Shown piece by piece: positions 37,490 to 46,803 of a DNA stretch of 64,000 bases. The translations under genes were made by a program, and so were the position numbers. The DNA is from Pedobacter hartonius (GTDB lineage Bacteria; Bacteroidota; Bacteroidia; Sphingobacteriales; Sphingobacteriaceae), in assembly GCF_900107535.1 (NCBI RefSeq), contig NZ_FNRA01000003.1:372001-436000 (forward strand), written 5' to 3'. The notes under the pieces are model-generated. The model saw nothing but the letters and a program-made list of their open reading frames with translations. It made no database searches and was not told where the DNA came from. Position 1 is the first letter of the stretch. Each line of letters starts with the position of its first letter.

Positions 37490-38086
37490 ATGAAAACTCT
37501 ATTTAACACCGTATTAAAATCAAGCTCATTAGCAATCGTTCTATTCGCTTCAGTATTTAGTCTTACAGCTTCTGCTGCTACAGTTACTATCAATAAAGGT
37601 GCTGCCGGTTGGGACATTAAAAAAGTAATCGTAACCGGGAATACAAAAGTACTGCTGGTACAAAACAACCAGGAATATGTAACGATGGAAGATCTTGATA
37701 TGAAAAAAGTATCGGTTAAACAGACCGGAAATACATTAACTATCAACTCTACTGAAAGCAGCCCGGTGACAGTAACAGTTTACGTAAAAGACCTGTACCG
37801 TATAGATGCTTCGGAAAAAGCAAGTGTAAGGACTGTTGGAAAATTCAATGTGGCGAACCTGCAGGTAATGCTTAAAGATGATGCCTCCGCACGTGTTAAA
37901 GCAAATACAGAAAGCATCTACACAGTGATCAATGACCGGGCAAATTTAGAGCTGATCGGAAAGACTGACAAACACATTTATGAAATAGCGGGTATTGCGA
38001 AAATGGATACTGATAAATTTGCCGCAACAAAAAGCCAGTACACCAAAGTTTATGATAAAGCAGTAACCTTCAACGCCAAAAACTAA
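37490..38086 (+). CDS. Exported GIN/DUF2807-like beta-helix domain protein
   Basis: A 198-residue secreted protein with a signal peptide (cut at ASAAT). The mature part is a repeating beta-strand pattern (KVLLVQNNQEYVTMEDLDMK, VTVYVKDLYRIDASEKASV, ARVKANTESIYTVINDRANL) like the GIN or auto-transporter-adhesin-head domain (DUF2807) that is common in Bacteroidota. Function unknown; such proteins are often envelope-stress or metal-related. It stands alone between two strong terminators. Confidence 0.65.
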   Translation: MKTLFNTVLKSSSLAIVLFASVFSLTASAATVTINKGAAGWDIKKVIVTGNTKVLLVQNNQEYVTMEDLDMKKVSVKQTGNTLTINSTESSPVTVTVYVKDLYRIDASEKASVRTVGKFNVANLQVMLKDDASARVKANTESIYTVINDRANLELIGKTDKHIYEIAGIAKMDTDKFAATKSQYTKVYDKAVTFNAKN

Positions 38087-38139
38087 TCATACTGGCGGGC
38101 AGCTGAGCACACATTTGATTCCCTTTATTAACGATCCTT

Positions 38140-38171
38140 AAAAAAATACCGGCATGAGCCGGTATTTTTTT
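38140..38171. terminator. Bidirectional terminator
   Basis: Stem of 14 bp, AAAAAAATACCGGC / GCCGGTATTTTTTT, with loop ATGA, giving a U-run on both strands. It sits between the convergent GIN-domain and MazG-like genes and can serve both. Confidence 0.93.
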
Positions 38172-38178
38172 TCAAATG

Positions 38179-38505
38179 TTATTTATCCAGAAGCTGTTCT
38201 GTTTTGCTAAGAAACCCGCCCAGGGCGTTTTGGATATCAATCTCCATACGGTCTGCAAGGATAATCAGCCACCAGATACATTTTCCGAATTTATGTTCAA
38301 GATCCGGAATGGTCTCCCCGCCTTGTGGCCAGCGGCCCTGCTGCGACATGGTAAGTCGGCCCACCAATCCGGCATCCGTTAAAAACGCAAGTGCATCTTC
38401 TTCTATTGTCCACTCGCTGCCATGGAACCTGCGTTCCAGCTCATGATAAAGCGTCCGTAATTTTTGGGACCTGAGCACTGTTTCGTCAAAATTCAATCCT
38501 TCCAT
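38179..38505 (-). CDS. MazG-like family protein
   Basis: A 108-residue cytosolic protein. The C-terminal half (CIWWLIILADRMEIDIQNALGG followed by a Leu/Lys end) has the helix pattern and the conserved Asp/Glu of MazG-type nucleotide pyrophosphohydrolases, which clear non-canonical nucleotides. The N-terminal half (RSQKLRTLYHELERRFHGSEWTIEEDALAFLTDAG) fits the dimeric four-helix fold. The assignment is by motif only. It is followed by the bidirectional terminator. Confidence 0.6.
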   Translation of the reverse strand: MEGLNFDETVLRSQKLRTLYHELERRFHGSEWTIEEDALAFLTDAGLVGRLTMSQQGRWPQGGETIPDLEHKFGKCIWWLIILADRMEIDIQNALGGFLSKTEQLLDK

Positions 38506-38653
38506 CCTATGTTCTGTTTATATACTAATTATTTCCACTCTATTCTATCTCTTCTGCAAAGGTAGGCGGTTTAATAAAACAAATGTTTCAGAAATGTAAA
38601 ACAAATACTGTTGTTGATTTTGCACTATTGACCAATTCAATATCAGAAGGTGA

Positions 38654-39421
38654 TCAATAGGCCTGCACGAGGTCGCGCAGTCTATTTAAGTTAGCTACTG
38701 CAGCTCCGATAGTATTGTTGAAATAGGTGTATACCGTTTTTCCGGCAGCCATCCAATCCTTAATATAGCCTGCATATTCCTCCAGCAGACTGGTTTCATA
38801 ACTACCGCCATATTTTCCGTCCGGACCATGAAACCGCAGGTAAACAAAAGGAAGATTTGTTTCCAGCACCGGTGTGACTGCCTTTGGCATATCCTGGATC
38901 ACCATCGCCATGGAATGCTCTTCCAGCAAACTATATACATCATCATGATAAAGCGAAACATGCCTGAATTCCAAGGCAATATTCCAGTCTCCCGCGGGAT
39001 CACTGTCACGCAGCACATCGGCAAGCACCGTCAGCTGCCTCAGATCCCCTATTCGCACACTTGCCGGAAACTGCACCAGCAAACAGCCTTTTTTATTGCC
39101 TGCAGAAGAAATAATTTTCATGAAACGACTGACCATAGCGGGATCAAACGCAAGGCCTTTATTGTGGGTAACCTCTCTGCTGAGTTTAAAGCTGAACCTG
39201 AAGTCATCAGGCACATCATTTGCCCATTTTTGTACGGTTGAGGCCATAGGCACCTTATAAAAAGAACTGTTTATCTCGATGCTGTTCATCAGTGAACCGT
39301 AAAAACAAAGTCTGCTTTTATCCCTGAATTCCTCCGGATAAAAAAGCTTGTTCGGTACCGGCAGCAGCAAACCGCTTGTACCGGAATAGTAACCTGGCAT
39401 AGGTGTTTCTTCCATAGCCAT
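38654..39421 (-). CDS. DUF72 domain protein
   Basis: A 255-residue TIM-barrel protein of the DUF72 family: YYSGTSGL, NSIEINSSFYKVPMASTVQKWA, FRFSFKLSREVTH, NKKGCLLVQFPASVR, LEFRHVSLYHDDVYSLLEEH and the C-terminal YFNNTIGAAVANLNRL are family signatures. Relatives are cytosolic and of unknown biochemical role. The second Met (residue 8, MPGYYSG) is an alternative start. It is divergent from the iron-uptake operon. Confidence 0.88.
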   Translation of the reverse strand: MAMEETPMPGYYSGTSGLLLPVPNKLFYPEEFRDKSRLCFYGSLMNSIEINSSFYKVPMASTVQKWANDVPDDFRFSFKLSREVTHNKGLAFDPAMVSRFMKIISSAGNKKGCLLVQFPASVRIGDLRQLTVLADVLRDSDPAGDWNIALEFRHVSLYHDDVYSLLEEHSMAMVIQDMPKAVTPVLETNLPFVYLRFHGPDGKYGGSYETSLLEEYAGYIKDWMAAGKTVYTYFNNTIGAAVANLNRLRDLVQAY

Positions 39422-39498
39422 ATAACCTGAAGCGCAGGAAAATGTTTAAATTTTATAGCATAGGGAGGATTGCCAATCATAACTAATTTCACACAAGA

Positions 39499-39529
39499 GT
39501 TGTTAAATATTTATACTTGTATATATTTG
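39499..39529 (+). promoter_or_regulatory. Bacteroidota-type promoter for the iron-uptake operon
   Basis: -33 GTTG (one change from TTTG) at 39499-39502 and -7 TATATTTG (exact TAnnTTTG) at 39522-39529, spaced 19 bp. The first gene starts 102 bp further, leaving a long leader. Confidence 0.55.
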
Positions 39530-39630
39530 CACTAAACTTAATCGATCTAAATAACATTAACCTGCTAAATCGCTCAACCTTCTTTACCAGGCTGCAATGA
39601 AATAATGCGTTCACAATAATTTAACCTGCA

Positions 39631-39963
39631 ATGTATACTACTCTTATTCTCCTGGTATTTATAGCCTTTTTGTTGTTCTATAACACATCGAAGAAAAACA
39701 ACTGGTCTGATAAACCGGCATGGGCCCGTTATCTGGAAGCCCGGACAAGCCTGTCCGGATCCATCATCGTCCTGCTATTGATATTTGCCTATGCATTGCT
39801 CGATTATCTTGGCGGACCTGTGGCTGGCATATTCAGCCTCATTGTCATCATCATGGCGATGGGCAGCCTTATCGTATTATTATTTCCGTTTCGCTATTTG
39901 TCCGTTAAACATATTCTTTCCATCTACCTGGTTTTTATTGTTTTTGAACTGTTGATTTTCTAG
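39631..39963 (+). CDS. Small membrane protein of the iron-uptake operon (1)
   Basis: A 110-residue protein with three predicted membrane helices (TLILLVFIAFLLFY, IIVLLLIFAYALLDYLG, IVIIMAMGSLIVLLF) and a possible fourth at the C-terminus. No family is recognised for certain; proteobacterial PepSY/iron loci carry comparable small membrane genes. It lies 2 bp before the next small gene and the PepSY gene, so they are co-translated. It is probably a subunit or chaperone of the PepSY membrane protein. Confidence 0.6.
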   Translation: MYTTLILLVFIAFLLFYNTSKKNNWSDKPAWARYLEARTSLSGSIIVLLLIFAYALLDYLGGPVAGIFSLIVIIMAMGSLIVLLFPFRYLSVKHILSIYLVFIVFELLIF

Positions 39964-39965
39964 TT

Positions 39966-40247
39966 ATGCCAGCCAATAAAAAATACCTAACCAACTCTCC
40001 TCTCGAAAAATTTATAAAAATAACTGCAGGTTTTCTGGGAGGCTATTGCGTGATGATTGCTTTTCATCATCTGCTGGGCTATATTTTTGAGCCTAAAAAT
40101 GTGATTATCACTGCAGCATTTACCGGATACCTGCTGTGGGCCATCTTATTGCTGCTGGCCTTTCTGACTAAAAGCGGATGGAAGATCTGGCTTTACTATC
40201 TGCTCCTAACTGCGGTATTTGCCACTCCCTTCCTCCTAAAACTGTAA
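39966..40247 (+). CDS. Small membrane protein of the iron-uptake operon (2)
   Basis: A 93-residue protein with three predicted membrane helices (residues ~18-38, ~45-68, ~72-93; AILLLLAFLTKSGWKIWLYYLL). Its family is not recognised. It starts 2 bp after the previous gene and ends 8 bp before the PepSY protein gene, so an operon is very likely. Confidence 0.6.
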   Translation: MPANKKYLTNSPLEKFIKITAGFLGGYCVMIAFHHLLGYIFEPKNVIITAAFTGYLLWAILLLLAFLTKSGWKIWLYYLLLTAVFATPFLLKL

Positions 40248-40255
40248 CCTGAACC

Positions 40256-41887
40256 ATGAAGAATAGAAATTACAATATATATTTTAGTACACATACCATC
40301 AGTGGGATTATCATTTCGGCGATCCTGTTTGTCATCTTTTTTGCGGGCTCTTATACGCTCTTTAAGAAAGACATCTCAGCATGGCAAAGCAATACCTCAT
40401 TCCGGGCCCGCGAAGAAACAAAACTGAACTATAACACCTTACTGGATTCCCTGGATCAGAAACATAACCTAAAGGGCAGAGATGTTTCTTTCTTCTTCCA
40501 GGAGAACACGATGGATACCTACGTGAGCCTGACTGCCAGTAAAGACAGTACCCTGAAATCAAAAAAGAAACCTGAGGCAGACAAAAAAGGGGCAAAAATA
40601 GGAAGACGCGGCGATGGTATCAATTTCAAATATAATTTCGCCAGGGGAGAAAGTAAGACCTACGAAGAATCATATGATCTGGGGGAATTTTTATATCGCC
40701 TTCACTTTCTGGCCCAGTTAAATAAAGTACCGATCCGGCTTGGCGTACCTTTCGGGTATATGCTGGCAGGCCTGGTATCTTTTTTCTTCCTGTTTGCGCT
40801 GATTACAGGATTGCTCCTTCACTGGGACAAGATCGTTTCCAACTTCTTTATTTTCAGGCCATGGTCAAAAGTAAAAACTGCCTGGACGGATTCACATACC
40901 GCATTGGGAATGATAGGTTTCCCCTACCAGCTCATCTATGCTATAACAGGAATTGTACTCATTTTTAACGCAGTTCTGCTCACTCCGTTTACCTACTTAA
41001 TGTATGACGGCAAATCACAGGAATTGTACAGGGACCTTGATTATTTTGATGAAAAGGAATATACTTACGGTTATCAGTCTCTGCCGGGTAAAATTGATAT
41101 CCAGTCTTATATCAACCGTACAGAGAAACTCTGGCAGGGCTCTTATATCAAAAGTGTATCCATTAAAAACTATGGTGACACCTCCATGCACCTGATCATG
41201 GAAGGCGCTGCAGACGTTGAACGTAATTTTTCAGGGAAAGGAAAGATCATCTACCAGCTCAAAGATGATAAGATTGTTTACCAGCAGTCTCCATTGCCGG
41301 AAAGCAATTATGTAAACCAGGTAAAAAGTCTGATTTATAGGTTACACTTTGGAGATTACGGAGGTTATGCGTTAAAGATCGTCTACTTTATTCTGGGGAT
41401 CATGGGCTGTGTGGTCATCATTTCAGGGATCCTCGTATGGCTCGTTGCACGCGACAAAAAGAATGTACCTGAACACAAGAGAAAGTTCAATTTATGGCTG
41501 GCTAATATCTTTCTTGCCATATGCCTTTCCATGTTTCCCGTCACCGCCCTCACCTTTATCGCCGTAAAGTTGGGTAACCCGGTTGACATGGACTTTATAT
41601 ACCATGTATTTTTTTACAGCTGGCTGGTTATCTCAGCCTATTATATTATTCGCAAAAACATTAGCCGTACCAATCGCGAAACCCTCCTGATGGGCAGCAC
41701 AGTCAGTTTTTTAATTCCCATTGCAAACGGACTCACTACAGGAAACTGGATATGGAAAACCTATGCTGCAGGTGCTGTTGATATCCTTTTTGTGGATATT
41801 TTAAGTTTATGTATTGCCGCAGTAGGATTTATTTGTTACTACAAAATAAAGCAGAAACAACGTTCAGAGGAGGAAATTACTGTATAA
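40256..41887 (+). CDS. PepSY-associated membrane protein (siderophore/iron reductase-like)
   Basis: A 543-residue inner-membrane protein. It has an N-terminal helix (SGIIISAILFVIFFAGSYTLF), a periplasmic loop, a helix at about 165-190, SHTALGMIGFPYQLIYAITG and further helices at the C-terminus. His residues flanking the helices could bind haem. The PepSY_TM family in iron loci is linked to periplasmic reduction and release of iron from siderophores. The gene lies just upstream of a TonB-dependent siderophore receptor, which supports this role. The Lys-rich part SKKKPEADKKGAK in the first loop is unusual and probably a linker. Confidence 0.87.
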   Translation: MKNRNYNIYFSTHTISGIIISAILFVIFFAGSYTLFKKDISAWQSNTSFRAREETKLNYNTLLDSLDQKHNLKGRDVSFFFQENTMDTYVSLTASKDSTLKSKKKPEADKKGAKIGRRGDGINFKYNFARGESKTYEESYDLGEFLYRLHFLAQLNKVPIRLGVPFGYMLAGLVSFFFLFALITGLLLHWDKIVSNFFIFRPWSKVKTAWTDSHTALGMIGFPYQLIYAITGIVLIFNAVLLTPFTYLMYDGKSQELYRDLDYFDEKEYTYGYQSLPGKIDIQSYINRTEKLWQGSYIKSVSIKNYGDTSMHLIMEGAADVERNFSGKGKIIYQLKDDKIVYQQSPLPESNYVNQVKSLIYRLHFGDYGGYALKIVYFILGIMGCVVIISGILVWLVARDKKNVPEHKRKFNLWLANIFLAICLSMFPVTALTFIAVKLGNPVDMDFIYHVFFYSWLVISAYYIIRKNISRTNRETLLMGSTVSFLIPIANGLTTGNWIWKTYAAGAVDILFVDILSLCIAAVGFICYYKIKQKQRSEEEITV

Positions 41888-41956
41888 CCTGCTTATAATC
41901 GCTAATCCAGAATTCTTTCTTACAACAAGCAAGTTATTTAGATTAATTAAAAATTA

Positions 41957-41988
41957 TTTGCATACACAATAAATTAGTAGTTACTTTG
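41957..41988 (+). promoter_or_regulatory. Promoter of the siderophore receptor gene
   Basis: -33 TTTG at 41957-41960 and -7 TTACTTTG (one change from TAnnTTTG) at 41981-41988, spacer 20 bp, 34 bp before the ATG. No clear Fur box was found. Confidence 0.6.
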
Positions 41989-42022
41989 CGCCGAATTATT
42001 TTTAATCAATCTTAATAACATT

Positions 42023-44446
42023 ATGTTGAAACAATTACTATTCTTCCTTTTCATTTTATTTTTGAGCAGCGAGATATTCGCACAAAATACTGGTAGTATC
42101 AGAGGCCGGATTACTACTTCAGATGGTACTATTGCCGATGGGGTTACAGTAAAGCTAAAAGGTACTACCCTTGGCGCTGTAACGAATGAAGATGGTTCGT
42201 ATCACGTCAGAAAAGTACCAGCGGGAAATTACACACTTATTGTATCTGCCGTGGGCCTTTATCCGAAAGAAAAACAAATTACGGTGACCAAAGGTACTGT
42301 AATAGCTGACTTCTCTCTGAATGAGAACAAATCGCAGCTGGAAGATGTACAAATTTCTACCAACAAAAAATATAAAGTAGAAAAAACATCTTCTTCATTG
42401 CGTTTGCAAACAAAATTACTGGAATTGCCTCAAAACATCAGGGTGGTTACCAGTCAGGTGATGGCAGACCAAATGGCATTTGACATCGTAGACGGAATAA
42501 CCAGGAACGTAAGTGGTGCCGTTAGAGTCGGCCACTGGGACGCACAATATGCAAACATTTATATGCGCGGATTCTCTATTCCGGCCTTCCGTAACGGGAT
42601 GAACTTAAAAACCCCATGGGGCCCTCTGGCAGATGATGCTGCAACAATCGACCGTGTGGAATTTGTTAAAGGCCCTGCAGGTTTTCTGATGGCCAATGGT
42701 GAGCCAGGCGGTATTTATAATATCGTTACCAAGAAACCTACAGGCATGAACAAAAGTTCTGTTAGCGTAAGTGCCGGCGGATACAACCTTGCACGTGCAG
42801 CCGTAGATCTGGATGGCAAGCTTTCTCATGACGGCAAATTGCTGTATCGCTTAAACGTTGCTGCACAGACTAAAGGCAGTTTCAACAAATTCAACTACAA
42901 TGACAAGTATGTGATTGCTCCGGTAATCAGCTACCAGATCGACAGCAATACAAAAATCACGGCTGAATACACACACCAGCATGTAGAGGCTTTGGCATTA
43001 GGTAACTATGGTTTTTCACCAAAAGGATATGGCGACACTGACCCAAGTTTCTTCATTGGAGATCCTGCATTGGATCCCAATATACTGAACGATCATAATG
43101 CTACGTTTTATTTCAATCATAAATTCAATAAGGACTGGACTTTCAATGCGCAGCTCGCTTATCTGAATTATAACTTGCGTGGCAGTACACCATGGATTTC
43201 CAGCCTTGCACCCAATGGTGATGCGAAAAGGAATCTGTACATCAGTGAAGAACTGGCCATCAATAAAAATGCACAGTTCAGCTTAACCGGTGAAGTAAGA
43301 ACAGGGCCGGTAGTACACCGGATATTAGGAGGCCTGGATATGGGTAATCTGAAAACCTGGGGAGACTTTTCAAGTTCGTCTACTTCAGACCTTCAGCTGG
43401 CAAATGATGCCACTTTTAATATCTATAACCCTGTTTATGGTATCCCCGCTGAGAACATCCCTGTATTCAACAGGTCAAGAAGCATCAAAGTACGCTCAGG
43501 TGGCAATAGTTATGCAACCAACACCACTTATACTGGAGTTTACCTGCAGGATGAACTGCGTTTTCTCGAAGAAAAACTGCGCTTAACACTGGCTGGTAGA
43601 TTCACCCATGCACAGTCGGTCGGTAAAACCAACGCGACAGACATGTCAGACAATAAATTTACACCAAGGGCCGGTCTGAGTTATTCCATCACCAATTCAT
43701 TCTCCGCATATACTTTATACGACCAGAGTTTTATCCCGCAGTCTCAGGCTAACAGATCAGCAACCGGAGATATCTTTAAACCGGTTACAGGTAATAACAT
43801 TGAATTCGGATTGAAGAAAGACTGGTTTGAAGGACGATGGAATTCAACATTCTCGGTCTATAAGATCACAAAGAAAAACGTGCTGACCCCTGACCCTGCA
43901 TATCCTCTTGGTGACCCTAACAACTTTATGGTACAGTTAGGTGAAGTTGAATCTAAAGGTATCGAATTTGACCTGGTAGGTGAAATTGCAAAAGGATTAG
44001 ACCTGACGCTGAACTACGCTTATACAGACCCGAAAGTAACAAGGGATGAGAATAAAGATCCGGCCAGAAATGCTACCGGAACTTACCTGGCAAATACTGC
44101 CAAACACATCACCAACGGATGGTTGTCATACCGTTACAGAAACCCAAATTCTGTATTTAACGGAATCGGATTTTCAGGTGGTTACCAAATGCAGTTAAGC
44201 CGTTATGCAGGATCCGGACCTACGCAAACTACGTTTGCAGATTACATCCGGTTTGACGCAGGTATATCTTATACAAGGGGCAAATTTTCTGTCTCAGCCC
44301 TGGTCAACAATTTACTTGACCGCAGGTTGCTGACTCAGGGCTCGTATACAAAACTGGCTAAAGAGACGGCAACATCTGTTTCTTACTATACTTATATCTA
44401 TGAGGTGCCAAGAAACGCAAGGTTCACTGCCAGATACGATTTCTAA
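42023..44446 (+). CDS. TonB-dependent siderophore receptor
   Basis: An 807-residue outer-membrane receptor with signal peptide (cut near IFAQN). A carboxypeptidase-regulatory-like domain (GSIRGRITTSDGTIADGVTV; residues ~25-105) comes first. The plug then carries LPQNIRVVTSQVMADQMAFD, VEFVKGPAGFLMANGEPGGIYNIVTKKP and VSAGGYNLARAAVDLDG, typical of siderophore receptors of the FhuA/FpvA group. The 22-strand barrel ends in PRNARFTARYDF with terminal Phe. It follows the PepSY operon after 135 bp and has its own promoter. The bound siderophore cannot be told from sequence. Confidence 0.94.
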   Translation: MLKQLLFFLFILFLSSEIFAQNTGSIRGRITTSDGTIADGVTVKLKGTTLGAVTNEDGSYHVRKVPAGNYTLIVSAVGLYPKEKQITVTKGTVIADFSLNENKSQLEDVQISTNKKYKVEKTSSSLRLQTKLLELPQNIRVVTSQVMADQMAFDIVDGITRNVSGAVRVGHWDAQYANIYMRGFSIPAFRNGMNLKTPWGPLADDAATIDRVEFVKGPAGFLMANGEPGGIYNIVTKKPTGMNKSSVSVSAGGYNLARAAVDLDGKLSHDGKLLYRLNVAAQTKGSFNKFNYNDKYVIAPVISYQIDSNTKITAEYTHQHVEALALGNYGFSPKGYGDTDPSFFIGDPALDPNILNDHNATFYFNHKFNKDWTFNAQLAYLNYNLRGSTPWISSLAPNGDAKRNLYISEELAINKNAQFSLTGEVRTGPVVHRILGGLDMGNLKTWGDFSSSSTSDLQLANDATFNIYNPVYGIPAENIPVFNRSRSIKVRSGGNSYATNTTYTGVYLQDELRFLEEKLRLTLAGRFTHAQSVGKTNATDMSDNKFTPRAGLSYSITNSFSAYTLYDQSFIPQSQANRSATGDIFKPVTGNNIEFGLKKDWFEGRWNSTFSVYKITKKNVLTPDPAYPLGDPNNFMVQLGEVESKGIEFDLVGEIAKGLDLTLNYAYTDPKVTRDENKDPARNATGTYLANTAKHITNGWLSYRYRNPNSVFNGIGFSGGYQMQLSRYAGSGPTQTTFADYIRFDAGISYTRGKFSVSALVNNLLDRRLLTQGSYTKLAKETATSVSYYTYIYEVPRNARFTARYDF

Positions 44447-44487
44447 TTTTCATCATCATCAGGAAAATTCCTGATCATCATCAAGAG

Positions 44488-44523
44488 CCCCGGTTCCGGT
44501 TAATTGCCGGAACCGGGGTTTTT
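44488..44523 (+). terminator. Terminator after the siderophore receptor
   Basis: Perfect 12-bp GC-rich stem CCCCGGTTCCGG / CCGGAACCGGGG, 7-nt loop, then T5, 41 bp after the stop codon. Confidence 0.95.
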
Positions 44524-44540
44524 ATATGGCTTTTTCTTCA

Positions 44541-45041
44541 CTACTCCGTCAGGTAAAATATGCTGAGATATTTCATGACGCTGCCTTCATCTTTATCGGC
44601 TTCTTTCTGGTCAATTATCAGGTTTTCCAATTCAGGTTTTGCCTTGCTGACCTTTAAATTGAGCTCATAAAGATCACTGTCACCAAGTTTCAGAAACATC
44701 CTGTTCTCTGCCGGATTCTGCACATCAGTAATGACAGGAACATAAAGAAGGTCGAAACTGAATTTTTCATCGCCATAAGAAAATGGCGGACTGACATAAA
44801 AAACAACGGGGATTGTTTTTCCTGCGGCATCTTTTCTAAACAAACGGATCTTGTCTTTTGAATAAGCGCCTGCGGTTTTCTCATCCAATAAATCCTTACC
44901 TGCACTATCTTTGATCACCAGGTTCAATGCGGGCGCAGCAATCGGCGAATATCCGCAAAGTCTTCCGCCATCTGCGTTCATTTTCTTACATCCAACATTA
45001 GCTAAAAATAATATCAGACTAACCAGTACAAATTTTTTCAT
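44541..45041 (-). CDS. Small lipoprotein, function unknown
   Basis: A 166-residue lipoprotein. The signal peptide MKKFVLVSLILFLANVGC has its lipid-anchor Cys in ANVGC. The mature domain is beta-rich (LNLVIKDSAGKDLLD, IPVVFYVSPPF, LYELNLKVSKAKPELENLII) without recognised family. An upstream in-frame start at 45224 would put 61 unlikely residues before the signal peptide, so 45041 is used. It is convergent with the siderophore receptor and divergent from the GH28 gene; no functional link is evident. Confidence 0.7.
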   Translation of the reverse strand: MKKFVLVSLILFLANVGCKKMNADGGRLCGYSPIAAPALNLVIKDSAGKDLLDEKTAGAYSKDKIRLFRKDAAGKTIPVVFYVSPPFSYGDEKFSFDLLYVPVITDVQNPAENRMFLKLGDSDLYELNLKVSKAKPELENLIIDQKEADKDEGSVMKYLSIFYLTE

Positions 45042-45293
45042 AGTATTCGTTTTTGAAGTTGAAATTTCTATCATTGAATGATTAAAGATTTGGGTGAATA
45101 AAAGATAGGCCTCAGCGGCAATTGTAAAATTAAACCTGATGTATACTAAAATGTTAAAGAGAAACGTTGTGCTACAGCAATAATCAATTATTTCAGATTC
45201 AACCGCAGACAGGACCAAACGCAATAAAAATGCTACATTGACCGGGAATACAACCTATAAAAACTATCTTGGGAAGAGTTAGCACAAGTCAAC

Positions 45294-46521
45294 ATGAAGA
45301 AACTATTACTATTAATGTGCCTGCTGTTCAGCCTGCTGAATGCAAGGTCACAGGACTATCTGATCACGAAATTTGGCATCAAAGCCGATAGCACAAAGCT
45401 GAACAGGACAGCCATCCAGCGGGTTATCGACCAGGCAGCGGCTAAAGGAGGCGGCACCATAGTCATTCCAAAGGGTACCTTCCTTAGCGGTGCCCTGTTC
45501 TTCAAACCAAAAACCAGCCTGAGGTTAATGGAAGGCGCAGTGTTGAAAGGATCGGATGACATTAAAGATTATCCGCTGATTCCTTCGCGCATGGAAGGGC
45601 AAAATCTTGATTATTATGCAGCACTGGTCAATGTCTATCAGGTGGACAATTTTAGTATAACAGGCCTGCGCTTCTGGAAGGCTTTCTGGGCCAACCGGGA
45701 GGTGAAGCAAAAACTACATCAGCCAAGTACCAACTTAGAGGTTCACCGCCCCCGTCTTCTTTTTATCTGGGGATGCAATAACGTTAACATCAAAAAAGTA
45801 CAGCTTCATAACTCCAGATTCTGGACCACACATCTTTATCAGTGCCAGAATGTACTGATGGATGGATGTGATATCCGCTCACCTTTCAGACCTGTCAAAG
45901 CCCCAAGTACAGACGGGGTAGACATCGATGTCTGTAAAAAAGTAACTATCCGCAATTGTTATATCTCTGTCAATGATGATGCGGTCTGCATCAAAGGCGG
46001 AAAAGGCCCCGATGCCCAGAAGTTGCCCGGTAATGGCATAGTGGAAGACATCCTGGTGGAAAACTGTAGTTTTGGTCCCTCCCATGCCACATTAACCCTT
46101 GGAAGTGAGTGTATACATGCCCGCAATATTACCATCAGAAATTGCAAAGTGAATAATGACTGCCCTATTCTGCGATTGAAAATGAGGCCGGATACCTATC
46201 AGCTCTTTGAAAATATCACTGTTGAAAACATTACCGGTACCTGTGGCGCTATTGTAAATATGAACCCCTGGAAACAATTCTTTGATCTGAATGGCAGTTC
46301 AGAGAAGCCTTACGGAACTGTCAAAAACATCACCCTGTCCAACATCAATGTACAGGCAAAAAGCTTTGGCGAGCTTGAAGGTAACCCTGATGATACTGTC
46401 TCCAATATCGTTTTCAAACGATATTACGGTTACCACAAAATCACTTGCATTAAAAAACAAATACCAAGATATTAAAGTGCAGAATGTGATGGTAAACGGA
46501 GCTCCGCTGATGGTTAACTAA
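45294..46521 (+). pseudogene. GH28 polygalacturonase-type hydrolase with a C-terminal frameshift
   Basis: A family 28 beta-helix glycoside hydrolase (pectin-type), signal peptide cut near ARSQD. Catalytic signatures: PSTDGVDIDVC, VNDDAVCIKGG, GPSHATLTLGSE and LRLKMRPD. The frame stops at 46475 after a tail (RYYGYHKITCIKKQIPRY) unlike any family end. Another frame continues from there as DITVTTKSLALKNKYQ and ends with DIKVQNVMVNGAPLMVN at TAA 46519-46521, as relatives do. Removing the C at 46419 gives VFKDITVTTKS and one 409-residue protein. All catalytic residues precede the break, so some activity may remain. An assembly error is an alternative. Confidence 0.85.
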
Positions 46522-46556
46522 GAAATGGCGGATCAGATCTTCCAACTCACCCGGCA

Positions 46557-46780
46557 TCAGTGTTTTTGCTCAGGTAATGGAGATGTTTTACCCATATATT
46601 GTTCGTCTATTGTTTTGTATTGACCATTTACTGAACCCACGTTACCAGGGGGTTGGAAGGCAAAAAATCCTTCGAACCCTCCCAGGGATAATCCAACCAT
46701 GACCCAACGACCCAGAAATACATAACAATACACGAGCAATATCAATATCACAGAAATTGTGTTTTTTTTGATTCATCCGA
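46557..46780 (-). pseudogene. Possible small membrane protein broken at an A8 tract
   Basis: A 64-codon frame (GTG 46751 to stop at 46557) starts inside a hydrophobic stretch (VILILLVYCYVFLGRWVMVGL) and continues to a polar tail (NVGSVNGQYKTIDEQYMGK). ATG 46769-46771 lies upstream in another frame (MNQKK...) with a run of eight A between them. One more A would join them into a ~73-residue single-helix protein. No family recognised. The reading is tentative; it sits between the GH28 gene and the PHP gene. Confidence 0.35.
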
Positions 46781-46803
46781 ACATCCTGATCTCTCCTTAG
46801 GTT

